A stretch of DNA of 62,954 nt, taken from positions 1-62,954 of the forward strand of contig CAILLA010000063.1 in assembly GCA_903834925.1 (NCBI GenBank), read 5' to 3'. How positions within the stretch are numbered: position 1 is the stretch's first letter; each line of letters begins with the position of its first letter. The notes under the pieces were generated by a model. The model was not told the DNA's origin, ran no database searches, and worked only from the letters and a program-made list of their open reading frames with translations. Source of the stretch: an uncultured Schlesneria sp. GTDB lineage: Bacteria > Planctomycetota > Planctomycetia > Planctomycetales > Planctomycetaceae. Below are positions 8,205-17,033 of this stretch, in pieces. Made by a program: the position numbers and the translations under genes.

Positions 8205-10031
8205 ATGAGTTTGACCGTCACATGTACCAATTGCGACAAAAAGCTGAAGGTCAAGGACGAGGTTGCGGGCAAGAAGATTCGTTGCCCTGCCTGTTCCACC
8301 GTGTTTCTGGCAGAGGAAAAACCAAAGGATTCCGACGACGACTTTCTAAGCGGGTTGGATGACGCCGTTTCATCAAAGGAAAAAGGTCGTCGATTGGATG
8401 ACGACCTGGACGATGACATTGACGACGAGGAATTACCCGTTCGCCAGTCGAAGCCCCGTAGTAAACCCACCAAGAAGAAATCGGGGCGGGGAAAATCCAA
8501 AGGAACCAACTGGCTGGCAATCGTGGGGATCGCTGGTGGTCTCATGGTTGGATTGCTCTTTATCGCCTTGCTGATCCCCGCAATTGCGCAAGCCAGGAAG
8601 GCAGCGGCACGATTTGCAAACTGGCCGACGTTTCGACACCCGTTGGGATTGGCTCAGATCGATATGCCGGGAACTCCCGTATTTAACGCGCAACAATCGA
8701 TGAACGGTGCGCAGACTTATACATTGAACGGAAATGCTTACCAAATGTCGTTGACGGCGGCTGCATTACCCGAACCTGCCAAGATGGTTCTCGCAAGCAA
8801 TCCAGCTGCAGTTGATCTAATGTTTACTGAGATCCTGACAAAAACGCCTCAAAAGATGCCAGGATCGAGAGTCCTTTCATCTCGTCGAATCACGACAAGC
8901 ACTGTTCCCGGTTTCGAAATGAAAATCGAAATTAAGGGAATCTCGAATCTCATGCAATTTTTCCTTGTCGATGGAGCATTGATCGGAGCGGAATATGTGA
9001 CGAAACAAGAGTCACGATATGGTGCGGACCGAGACCGTTTCTTCGCTTCGATTCGTGGTCCGGATGGCAATCTGCTTAACGGCCCTGTCAGTACTCCGAC
9101 GACCGCAGTGATTCCCCCGACGGGAATGGGGGCGACGCCAAACCCGACATCATCCAAGACGCCTCATGTGACGACGGGTTCACTCACTGACGCTCGCAAG
9201 GCATTAAAGACAAATCTGGTTCGGAATATGCGTGGCGGTCCTGCGGCAAACCTGCCCCCCCCGAACATGGCGAATCGAATCCAATATGACACTCCGAACG
9301 GCAAGTTAGCAGCCTATCTCACAACGCTTCCGCAAGACGGCAAACGACATCCAGCAATCGTTTGGATCTCGGGAGGCGACTGCAACACGATCGACAACAG
9401 CTTTTTTCAAGATTCGCCTCCCAACAACGATCAAACAGCAAGTGCGTTTCGTAAAGCGGGAGTCGTCACGATGTACGTATCTCTACGTGGCGGGAACGAT
9501 AATCCCGGCTTCAAAGAAGGCTTCTTAGGTGAAGTCGACGATGTCCTGGCTGCGGCCGATTTCTTGTCGAAAATGGATGCGATTGATCCCAACCGGATTT
9601 ATCTGGGCGGTCACAGCACAGGGGGGACACTTGCACTTCTGGCCGCCGAATCCACCAACAAATTTCGAGCCATCTTTTCGTTCGGACCCGTGGATGATAT
9701 CCGCGGATACGGAGATGAATACATTTACTTTGATAGTCGAATTCCTGCAGAAATTGAGGCCCGCACGCCGTCGCGATGGTTACACGCTATTACGAATCGA
9801 ACGTTTGTATTGGAAGGAGTTCAACCTCCCGGTAATGTCCAGTCATTACAAACGCTTCAGCAGGCCTCGCGTAATTCGCAAGTTTCCTTTCACCCGGTTG
9901 CTAAAGCCAATCATTTCAACATTCTGGCACCGGTGACACAAAAAATTGCAGAAAAGATTTTGCAGGACCAAGGGGCAACTACGAACATTACGTTTACCGA
10001 AGCGGACCTGAATTTGAATTACGCACTATGA
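8205..10031 (+). CDS. Zinc-ribbon membrane protein with alpha/beta hydrolase domain
   Basis: A 608-residue protein. Residues 1-40 form a CxxC-CxxC zinc ribbon (CTNC ... CPAC) of the type that prefixes many planctomycete membrane proteins. An acidic linker (about 45-85) and a basic stretch lead to one transmembrane helix (about 104-128, WLAIVGIAGGLMVGLLFIAL). The middle is unrecognised. The C-terminal third is a prolyl-oligopeptidase-like (S9) alpha/beta hydrolase with nucleophile motif GHSTGG (Ser471) and a late His in KANHFNIL. The zinc ribbon would face the cytoplasm and the hydrolase the periplasm. AGAGGAAC lies 10-15 bases before ATG 8205. Substrate unknown. Confidence 0.8.
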   Translation: MSLTVTCTNCDKKLKVKDEVAGKKIRCPACSTVFLAEEKPKDSDDDFLSGLDDAVSSKEKGRRLDDDLDDDIDDEELPVRQSKPRSKPTKKKSGRGKSKGTNWLAIVGIAGGLMVGLLFIALLIPAIAQARKAAARFANWPTFRHPLGLAQIDMPGTPVFNAQQSMNGAQTYTLNGNAYQMSLTAAALPEPAKMVLASNPAAVDLMFTEILTKTPQKMPGSRVLSSRRITTSTVPGFEMKIEIKGISNLMQFFLVDGALIGAEYVTKQESRYGADRDRFFASIRGPDGNLLNGPVSTPTTAVIPPTGMGATPNPTSSKTPHVTTGSLTDARKALKTNLVRNMRGGPAANLPPPNMANRIQYDTPNGKLAAYLTTLPQDGKRHPAIVWISGGDCNTIDNSFFQDSPPNNDQTASAFRKAGVVTMYVSLRGGNDNPGFKEGFLGEVDDVLAAADFLSKMDAIDPNRIYLGGHSTGGTLALLAAESTNKFRAIFSFGPVDDIRGYGDEYIYFDSRIPAEIEARTPSRWLHAITNRTFVLEGVQPPGNVQSLQTLQQASRNSQVSFHPVAKANHFNILAPVTQKIAEKILQDQGATTNITFTEADLNLNYAL

Positions 10032-10164
10032 TCAAACTAAAGTGACATCTGTTGAAACCAGCGAACGCGGAGACCACCGATTGCTTCCTTGAGCCGCATC
10101 AACGAACAAGCTTCAAATGAGTAATCAGCCCGGAGAAGCAACATGGGGTGTTGTGACCGTGCCG

Positions 10165-11256
10165 CTATCTGTTTACTCTTCCCCGACCGCCTCCGTTCAT
10201 CAAGGCTTCGATTTCAGGTCGGGTCGCGTCGTTGAAGTCGCCGAGAATGCTGTGCTTCAGGCAACTTGCAGCCACGGCATATTTTAATGCCGTCTGGGAA
10301 TCGGAAAGCTCGGGTGTTTGCAGGGCGAAAATCAAAGCTCCCGCAAACGAATCACCCGCCCCAACTCGGTCGACGATATTGTGAATCTCAAACGGAGAGT
10401 AGTCTCCGTTGATTTCTGTGGGGGCAAAAATGGCTTGACGTTTTTCCGCATCATAAAGCATTGCTCCCCAATTGTTGTGACTGGCAGAGATACTTTCTCT
10501 TAGTGTGATGGCGACCTGACGAATGTTTGGAAATCGTTCGACAATTTGCTGCGCCACCTGCTGATAGCCAGCAAGATTCAGCTCACCCGCATCAACATTT
10601 GTTTCTGCAGCGTGAATCCCCAAGACTTGTTCAGCGTCTTCTTCGTTGGCGATCAGCACCTGCACGTGTGGAAGCAATTGTTCCATCGTTTTTCGAGCAA
10701 GAGCCGCTGGCTTGGTTCCAGGTTCCCACGTCCAAAGTTTTTTGCGAAAATTCAGATCACACGATACGGGAATCTTGCGACTGTTCGCTTCTTTAACAGA
10801 AACCAGTGACGCATCGGACGCTAAACCACTGAGAGACGGAGTGATCCCTGTGATGTGGAACCAAGTTGCCCCGTTGAGGATTGTGTCCCAGTGATAGGCA
10901 GACGCCGGTGTCAGGGCGATTGACGATCCACTGCGATCGTACGTGACGGTTCCACCTCGTTGATTCGCGCCGTTCTCGACAAAATAGATTCCGAACCGAC
11001 CCTCTGTTGTTCTGTGGATCAGATCGGAATCGACTCCGAACGATCGGATTTGGGCCGCGAAGGCGTCGGTCAGCGGGTTGTCAGGAAGCGCGGTACAGTA
11101 CGCAGCGTGTCCTCCCTGCCGAGCGATGGAAACGGCAACGTTTACTTCGGCGCCGCCGAAGGTGACATCGAGCGTACCGGGCAACGATTGCGAAAGACGC
11201 AACCAACCGGGAGGCATCATTCGAAGCATCACTTCGCCAAAGGTAACCACTCGCAT
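10165..11256 (-). CDS. kdgK: PfkB-family sugar kinase, probably 2-keto-3-deoxygluconate kinase
   Basis: The 363-residue product is a ribokinase/PfkB-fold enzyme predicted to phosphorylate 2-dehydro-3-deoxy-D-gluconate with ATP in pectin and uronate breakdown. The N-terminal signature [16 protein letters not shown] and the C-terminal catalytic signature [13 protein letters not shown] (catalytic Asp in GAGD) are present. The opening [15 protein letters not shown] and the [19 protein letters not shown] segment resemble KDG kinases rather than ribokinases or fructokinases. Length is slightly above the usual 310-340. GAGGAG lies 9 bases before ATG 11256. It stands alone, without other uronate genes, so the exact substrate is inferred. 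Confidence 0.78.
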   Translation of the reverse strand: MRVVTFGEVMLRMMPPGWLRLSQSLPGTLDVTFGGAEVNVAVSIARQGGHAAYCTALPDNPLTDAFAAQIRSFGVDSDLIHRTTEGRFGIYFVENGANQRGGTVTYDRSGSSIALTPASAYHWDTILNGATWFHITGITPSLSGLASDASLVSVKEANSRKIPVSCDLNFRKKLWTWEPGTKPAALARKTMEQLLPHVQVLIANEEDAEQVLGIHAAETNVDAGELNLAGYQQVAQQIVERFPNIRQVAITLRESISASHNNWGAMLYDAEKRQAIFAPTEINGDYSPFEIHNIVDRVGAGDSFAGALIFALQTPELSDSQTALKYAVAASCLKHSILGDFNDATRPEIEALMNGGGRGRVNR

Positions 11257-11583
11257 TCAAATCGACTCCTCAAAAACAAGGACACATTCCGACCATCGCC
11301 GCTTTCGGCTTTACGAATCCATATTGGGACAGGAAGGATATCGTTCGAAAACCGAAAAGTGAAATTCAGCTCGAAATCCATTGTTCGCGCCGCCGTAACT
11401 CAAGGATTCTACTTGACTAATGAGTGGATGCCCGACGATGATTGCGATCAGAGATGTTCGTTTTCCGTCGGCGAAAATTTGTCTCAGCGGGTCAAGTGCC
11501 GCCAACGACGTTTTTTCGCGGGCAGAAACGAATCGAATTCGGTCATCTTTTCCGACTTCTTTTTTGATTTTGAGGAGCACACT
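11257..11583. other. Divergent promoter region
   Basis: 327 bases between the sugar kinase (minus) and the pseudopilin gene (plus). Both genes must start transcription here. No clear -35/-10 pair or operator was recognised by eye. Confidence 0.35.
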
Positions 11584-12696
11584 ATGCCATCCCGACGACG
11601 TCAAAAGGGCTTCACCCTGATTGAGCTTCTGGTCGTCATTGCGATTATCGCAATGTTGGTCGCACTCTTGCTTCCGGCTGTGCAGAAAGCACGTGAATCG
11701 GCCCGTCGTACACAGTGTCAAAATAATCTCAAGCAGATTGGACTCGCTTTACATAATTATCACGACGTCCATAAAACGCTGCCACCGGGTCAAGTCAACA
11801 GTACATTTCTGGCTGACAACGTCGGTCGGTATGCCTTTCCCGGCGAAGCGAGAATTTTACAGGCACGTAATCAAAACTCCCTTCAATATCAGGGGACCAG
11901 TTGGATGCTGCACATTCTTCCCGGACTGGATCAAGCGCCGCTCTACAACAGCTATTTCTTCGGCGATAACGTCCGAACAAATGGTGACCTCGGCGCTCCC
12001 GCGAATGATTCGAGCATCCTCTACGCGCCAAGAACCGAACTTCCTTTCTTTTATTGCCCAACCCGACGGACGCAAATGCAGGCGTCAGGGACGTTTGCCT
12101 ATTGTGATCGAGTTGACTCAGTTAACCCGAGTACAGGATATATATGGAATAAAGGGGGAAATGATTATGCCGGGTGCAGCGGGTCGGGTATCACTTTCCA
12201 CGACAATAACAGCGACGTCACCGATCGCCAAACGTATTCGATGTTGCCAAATCAGTTAGCTGCGACGATCTACACCACCACGAACCCTGTCACCGGAGTT
12301 ACGATTACGACATCGAACTATACTCAATTTACGCAGAACATTGGGATATTCGGTGTGAATTCGTCGACGACTTTCGGCGGTGTTTCAGATGGCCTATCCA
12401 ACGTGATCATGGTTGCTGAACGCAGGATATTTACAAATCCAGTTGCCGCCAATTTCGCCAATTTGAGAAGTTCCGATGGTTGGATTTGGGGTGGGCCTGC
12501 CACACTTTTCAGCTGCCGAATCGCCCCACATAGCGGGCTCTATTACGACGAAGCCGATAGCTTGCATGACCAGACAGTTCTTGCGCTTCTTGCGGACGGT
12601 AGTGTGAAAACATTCAGTCACAATATCGACCTGCGTACGTGGCAAAACTTGGGTAATATCGCAAGCAACATACCCGTTAGTATGCCAGGAAACTGA
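11584..12696 (+). CDS. DUF1559 pseudopilin with prepilin-type N-terminus
   Basis: A 370-residue member of the large planctomycete DUF1559 family. Residues 1-30 are a class III prepilin leader: basic MPSRRRQKG, processing site [10 protein letters not shown], then the hydrophobic helix with Glu+5. The conserved block [20 protein letters not shown] follows, then [10 protein letters not shown]. The C-terminus ends in the usual [18 protein letters not shown] segment. GAGGAG (11570-11575) fixes ATG 11584; the same frame stays open far upstream to 10960, but that part is antisense to the sugar kinase. These proteins are processed by prepilin peptidase and thought to form type II-like pseudopili; their real function is unknown. 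Confidence 0.92.
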   Translation: MPSRRRQKGFTLIELLVVIAIIAMLVALLLPAVQKARESARRTQCQNNLKQIGLALHNYHDVHKTLPPGQVNSTFLADNVGRYAFPGEARILQARNQNSLQYQGTSWMLHILPGLDQAPLYNSYFFGDNVRTNGDLGAPANDSSILYAPRTELPFFYCPTRRTQMQASGTFAYCDRVDSVNPSTGYIWNKGGNDYAGCSGSGITFHDNNSDVTDRQTYSMLPNQLAATIYTTTNPVTGVTITTSNYTQFTQNIGIFGVNSSTTFGGVSDGLSNVIMVAERRIFTNPVAANFANLRSSDGWIWGGPATLFSCRIAPHSGLYYDEADSLHDQTVLALLADGSVKTFSHNIDLRTWQNLGNIASNIPVSMPGN

Positions 12697-12928
12697 CCGA
12701 ACGGGAAAATCAGGGATGAAGAGTGGTTTGATCATTTTCGAGGTTGCCACTTGGTACTCCATTGCAGGCGCGACTGAAAACGAACGGCTTTGAGAATGTA
12801 TTCGTCGCTGCCCTGTGATTGTTGGTCAACATGGCAATGAAGTACGATCGTTTCTCCAAAATATTTCAACTCCTCGTCGTATCCAATACGTGATTGTCGG
12901 GGACGCCAGGAATTGTGGAAGCAGTGGT

Positions 12929-14101
12929 ATGACGATTCGTTTTACTTGTGCGGAATGTGCTTCTGTTCTAAAAATCAAAGACGAACTCGCGGGAACATCA
13001 GGGCGTTGCCCAAAATGTAAAACGAATTTTGTCGTACCAATGCCTCAACCCGACCATGAGCTTCTTCCCCAGAGCGAGGAAGCTCATTCGCAGGACCATG
13101 AATCTCGCTCAGAAAACGGCACGAGATCGGGCGATGAGCATGTGACCGAAGACAACCTTGATTGTCCTCCAATCCTGCTACTTGTCCATCAGTCACCGGT
13201 GCGAGCGGCAACCTCTCCGCTGCAATCTCATCGCAGTGAAAAATCATCATTCGCCGCCGACAAAGAATTCTTCAGCGCCCAGCCGACACTACCTCCACCA
13301 CGGGTTATCGAAGCATTTGATCCATCGAAGTTCCTGATTCCCGACCCGCCCCCTGTTACACGGGAAGAGACACGGGAAGTCGCCTCAGCGTATGAACTTC
13401 GCGACGAAAATCCAGAACTCAGTCTTTCCGATGATTCGGACATTGATTTGGAAGATCGTCCCGAACCCCGCCCGATTTCAAGACCCACGCCAGCCGTCTC
13501 GGTGACGCGACAGCCGCCAGAGAAAATCGATCTGGCGACCGCAGCGAAAATGATGAAAAAGGCGATCAAAGACAATCAAGCCGCAGAAGCACATCAGCGC
13601 GAGATCGATGCTAACGCAGGCTTCGATTACGGCGAGATCTTCCGTGAATTTGGCTTAAAGGGGTTAGGGATTCTTGCTGGTGGCATCCTTGCTTCCTTCC
13701 TTCTGTATTACGTTTCTAGTCGCATGTACAGTGGTTCGTTGCACCTTCCGAAGTTGGGATATGTGACTGGAGTCGTCAAGCTGGATGGTCAGCCGCTGTC
13801 TGGCGCGATGGTCTACTTCTCTCCGAACGTGGTCGATATGGATGGAGCAAAACGTGATCGAATTCGAACCTCAGTGGGGGTGGCAGACCCAAACGGAAAT
13901 TATCGGATGATGTATGTTCCCGGCGATCGGATCGAAGGGGTTGCTGTGGGTGAATGTCGAGTGTGGGTCGAACACATTGGTAAAACCGGACGCAGCGATG
14001 TTCCGCCTGAGTGGACTGAAGCGGCCATGCATATGAAAGAAGTGACGCCCGGCAGACAAAAGGTGCCGTTTGAAATTAACATGCAATCTCGAGCAAAATA
14101 G
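12929..14101 (+). CDS. Zinc-ribbon membrane protein with C-terminal regulatory-like beta domain
   Basis: About 390 residues. Residues 1-36 are a zinc ribbon (CAEC ... CPKC) clearly related to the one at 8205. A long low-complexity acidic/proline linker carries it to one transmembrane helix at about 245-265 (GLGILAGGILASFLLYYVSS). The C-terminal 115 residues match the planctomycete carboxypeptidase-regulatory-like domain (YVTGVVKLDGQPLSGAMVYF). ATG 12929 sits just before the zinc ribbon behind GGAAGC; the upstream extension to 12815 looks non-coding. The ribbon is predicted cytoplasmic and the beta domain external. The partner is unknown. Confidence 0.75.
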   Translation: MTIRFTCAECASVLKIKDELAGTSGRCPKCKTNFVVPMPQPDHELLPQSEEAHSQDHESRSENGTRSGDEHVTEDNLDCPPILLLVHQSPVRAATSPLQSHRSEKSSFAADKEFFSAQPTLPPPRVIEAFDPSKFLIPDPPPVTREETREVASAYELRDENPELSLSDDSDIDLEDRPEPRPISRPTPAVSVTRQPPEKIDLATAAKMMKKAIKDNQAAEAHQREIDANAGFDYGEIFREFGLKGLGILAGGILASFLLYYVSSRMYSGSLHLPKLGYVTGVVKLDGQPLSGAMVYFSPNVVDMDGAKRDRIRTSVGVADPNGNYRMMYVPGDRIEGVAVGECRVWVEHIGKTGRSDVPPEWTEAAMHMKEVTPGRQKVPFEINMQSRAK

Positions 14102-14135
14102 TGGCAAGTCCTTCATTTAATATTAAAACACGACA

Positions 14136-14873
14136 TCAGACTTCGTCTACGAAGATCACAACGCCCGTAATATTATCTTTGGAACCACCATCTGTTGCTG
14201 CCTGCACGATTGCCTCCGCCGTGGTTTGAGGGTCAGTACCTGCAGCCAATATTTTCGAAAGCGTCGGGTCGTCGACACCACCGGTGACACCGTCAGTGCA
14301 AATGAGAAAACGGTCTCCGACCTGCGGGCGAATTTGCTTTGGGTTTGTTCCCGTTCCGCCTTCTTTACATCCAAGATATCGCCACAGCGTATTCCTGTAG
14401 CGATGATAAAGCGCTTCGTCCGGTGTCAGTAATCCATTTTCAATCAGTGCTTGCGTCACCGAATGGTCCGTCGTCAATTGTTGAAGCTTGTCGCTACGAA
14501 GAAGATAAACGCGACTGTCGCCAACACCCCCAATGAACATGGTCCCCGCGACGTTAACGAGGAATGTGATTGTCGTCCCCATATTCTTCAGTCGAGGATC
14601 CAATTCACCCAGCGCCATGATCTCATAATTTGCCTGCGTGATGGCGTCATCAATGATCTTGATCGCCTGGTCGGGCGATGATTTTTCAAAATCGATGTCC
14701 TGTAGCTTTTTTGGGATGAACTCCATTGCCAGCCCGCTCGCGCGTTCACCGGCAGACTGGCCACCCATCCCGTCCGCAACCAGAAAAAAACGATTGCGCG
14801 AGTCGACATAGTATGCGTCCTCGTTGTTTTCACGTTTGCCGACGATGCTCAGCCAACCGACTTGCAACTTCAT
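14136..14873 (-). CDS. PP2C-type Ser/Thr protein phosphatase
   Basis: A 245-residue stand-alone PPM/PP2C phosphatase (Stp/PrpC class), soluble, expected to remove phosphate from Ser/Thr on Hanks-type kinases or their targets. The metal-binding acidic motifs are all present: NNEDAYY, VADGMGG, GVGDSRVYL, ICTDGVTGGV and SKDNITGVVI. Length matches the bacterial family (about 240-260). ATG 14873 is the natural start. It converges with the zinc-ribbon gene at 12929, leaving 34 bases between. No kinase gene is adjacent. Confidence 0.92.
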   Translation of the reverse strand: MKLQVGWLSIVGKRENNEDAYYVDSRNRFFLVADGMGGQSAGERASGLAMEFIPKKLQDIDFEKSSPDQAIKIIDDAITQANYEIMALGELDPRLKNMGTTITFLVNVAGTMFIGGVGDSRVYLLRSDKLQQLTTDHSVTQALIENGLLTPDEALYHRYRNTLWRYLGCKEGGTGTNPKQIRPQVGDRFLICTDGVTGGVDDPTLSKILAAGTDPQTTAEAIVQAATDGGSKDNITGVVIFVDEV

Positions 14874-15038
14874 GATGCATTACCTGACTGTCGATGAGGT
14901 CATTCTCTGATTTTTACCAAAGATTCATCGACCAACCTTGCCGTTTAGGGAGATGTAATTCTTACTCACATTGAGTTTACGACCGTTACAACAGAATGGA
15001 AGCCCTGTGTTGTTCAAAAATGAATTCGCACAGACACT

Positions 15039-15782
15039 CTAGTCGGTTTTGTTAGGACAGAGAGTTTGCACAAGATCCCGAATCCCCAACGTTGTTGCGC
15101 TGATTAACATTTCACCCGCTTCGAAACCCGCGCTGGCACCATAAAATCGATTTTGGCTTTCGACCAGCCGAAAAACACGATCTTTGCTGGGTGGAAACTG
15201 CGTTTGATAGGCTCGGATCGCATCAAGCTTTGTTGCCAGAGTGGCAGAAATATCGACGATAAATCGGCCCGTCATTTCTGGATGGTCGAGCGTCGAAAGC
15301 CCCAAAGGGTACCAAAGTTGTTTTTTTACCGTGTGAACTTTCAAATCGGCGAACTCGTCATCCCATTTTGAGAGTCGACTATAAAAGACAGCGGCATCCG
15401 TGATTTGCATCGCCTGCCAATGGTCCGGCGATGCCATGGGCGTTTTTCCTGCGATCCCCATTACAATTTGTGGCCGCCAATGACGAATCACGCGTGCGAG
15501 GGCAATCCGGGAAGCGAAGGAGTCAAACAAACAGCGATTGGGCAGGGTCAGCGTTTCTCGCATGTGAACGCCCATAATTCGCGCAGCTTCGATCGCTTCG
15601 GCAAGTCGCGTTGTCGGGCCAGGGCTACCTGGAGTCGGTTCGCCATTTGTCAAATCGCAAATTCCAACACGATATCCTTGTCTGACGAGGCTAGTCAGTG
15701 TGCCACCGACAGCAATCTCAACATCGTCCGGATGAGCACCAACGGCAAGAACATCAAGCGGTATCGGCAGGTCCGCAGACAT
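15039..15782 (-). CDS. PIG-L family deacetylase (BshB1-like)
   Basis: A 247-residue LmbE/PIG-L zinc-dependent de-N-acetylase. The metal motif AHPDDVE is at about residues 15-21, followed by [20 protein letters not shown] and [18 protein letters not shown], and a later [12 protein letters not shown] segment corresponds to the second metal region. The pattern is that of BshB1, which deacetylates GlcNAc-malate in bacillithiol synthesis. No BshA or BshC is nearby, so the actual N-acetyl sugar substrate is open. ATG 15782 is preferred because GAGGG stands just before it; two upstream ATGs (15809, 15833) lack such a site. Confidence 0.85.
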   Translation of the reverse strand: MSADLPIPLDVLAVGAHPDDVEIAVGGTLTSLVRQGYRVGICDLTNGEPTPGSPGPTTRLAEAIEAARIMGVHMRETLTLPNRCLFDSFASRIALARVIRHWRPQIVMGIAGKTPMASPDHWQAMQITDAAVFYSRLSKWDDEFADLKVHTVKKQLWYPLGLSTLDHPEMTGRFIVDISATLATKLDAIRAYQTQFPPSKDRVFRLVESQNRFYGASAGFEAGEMLISATTLGIRDLVQTLCPNKTD

Positions 15783-15938
15783 CTTTTCCCTCTCAGTTTG
15801 ATTGTGCATATTGTGGGATGGAGCTTCGAGCAATCAAGGAGGATTTGCGTTGGGAATTTGCCAATCCGAGCCGGGAACCTTGGCTCGGACTCGCAAGAAA
15901 ACATGATGATTCACAACAGCGAACAGCGAGGATATCCA

Positions 15939-16925
15939 TTACGATTCTATTCCACAAAATGCCTTAACGAGCTTTGCAACTCGATGTGGATGAGTGAGGC
16001 ACGGATGTTGACCTGCAGAATGCATCCACTCTGTCCGATGATTTTTCAGCTTTGATTCAAGAACTTCCTGGGATTGTGCGACCATTCGCCCCTCCCCCTC
16101 AGTTCGAAGTAGCAAAACCGGGCATTCGATTTCGCTGAGTTTCGAGACGATGTTAAAGGAATTGACCGCCCAGGCTCTTCTGGCCAGATCTTGTAAAACC
16201 AACGTTCCCGTGCTGTCGACCAGGAATTCGAAACGAGAGTGATCAAATGGCGGGAACCACGGTTGATGATTCACCGCCTGGAACCGACGACGCTCGGGCA
16301 TTCGATCAAGCGTCTGACGGGAACGTAGACAGACCGACATTAACATTCGCTCAAACAGCGATAATCGTCGAGACGCGAAACCATGTTGTAACACAAGCCG
16401 GTTAATCCGTTGCGAGCAGCTGATCGCCCCCTGCAACCCAACCGCTGCACCAAAACCTGCGCCATACACGGTCAATCGTTGGTCACCATGTTGGTCAGCA
16501 ATTGCAAATAAATCGTCGGCGAAATCAGAAATCAGCGGCCTGGCGCGACCAATCGCTCGTCGATCATTTGCGGTCGAATCGAATAAGACGCAACGAAACT
16601 GATCTTTTAGCAGCCAAGCCGTGAGGGAAAACAATTCCGCAGTCGCTGCGAAATTGTTTAAGAAATAGAGCGGCGGCCCCTCGCCCCAGGTACGGCCGGT
16701 CAACCGATGTGGCCCGCGAACAATTTCCCAAGGTGTGCTGTCATGCAAAAATCGCTCGCGAATTTCTTGCCAGACCAGCGGTGTCGGACATGGTTCACCG
16801 GCACCATCGATCCGCTGTTGAGCCTCTGAATGGGAAGAATGGTCCTGGCAGCAGTCCGCAGGCTCATCGCAAACGACTTCAGATGCAGCAGTGGTCATTT
16901 GTGATAACGATTGATGATCAGACAT
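15939..16925 (-). CDS. Alpha/beta-hydrolase-fold protein lacking the catalytic nucleophile
   Basis: A 328-residue protein with the strand order of an alpha/beta hydrolase: an early GEGPPLYFLNNF segment, the nucleophile-elbow region LTVYGAGFGAAVGLQGAI, then NRLVLQHGF, and a late GQHPCLTHPHRV segment that could hold the catalytic His. The elbow should be G-x-Ser-x-G but reads G-A-Gly157-F-G, so the Ser/Cys/Asp nucleophile is missing. It is probably a non-enzymatic member used for binding or regulation. The N-terminal 45 residues are Cys/His-rich (CDEPADCCQDHSSHSE), which is odd and might bind metal. Confidence 0.6.
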   Translation of the reverse strand: MSDHQSLSQMTTAASEVVCDEPADCCQDHSSHSEAQQRIDGAGEPCPTPLVWQEIRERFLHDSTPWEIVRGPHRLTGRTWGEGPPLYFLNNFAATAELFSLTAWLLKDQFRCVLFDSTANDRRAIGRARPLISDFADDLFAIADQHGDQRLTVYGAGFGAAVGLQGAISCSQRINRLVLQHGFASRRLSLFERMLMSVCLRSRQTLDRMPERRRFQAVNHQPWFPPFDHSRFEFLVDSTGTLVLQDLARRAWAVNSFNIVSKLSEIECPVLLLRTEGEGRMVAQSQEVLESKLKNHRTEWMHSAGQHPCLTHPHRVAKLVKAFCGIES

Positions 16926-17033
16926 TTTTACGCTCGGAATTTGAAGTTGACCTCCCGAATCATCTCTCGCGATCTCAGAACTTCAACCCATCCGGGGTGA
17001 AGTGAAATGTCAGAGAACCATTTCGAGTAAAGG

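Noticed and set aside
10960-11583. Long N-terminal extension of the pseudopilin frame
   Set aside because: It is antisense to the sugar-kinase gene, and a GAGGAG ribosome site plus the prepilin leader place the start at 11584.
15039-15782. Bacillithiol pathway gene bshB
   Set aside because: The PIG-L fold is clear, but without bshA/bshC nearby the substrate cannot be fixed, so no gene symbol was given.
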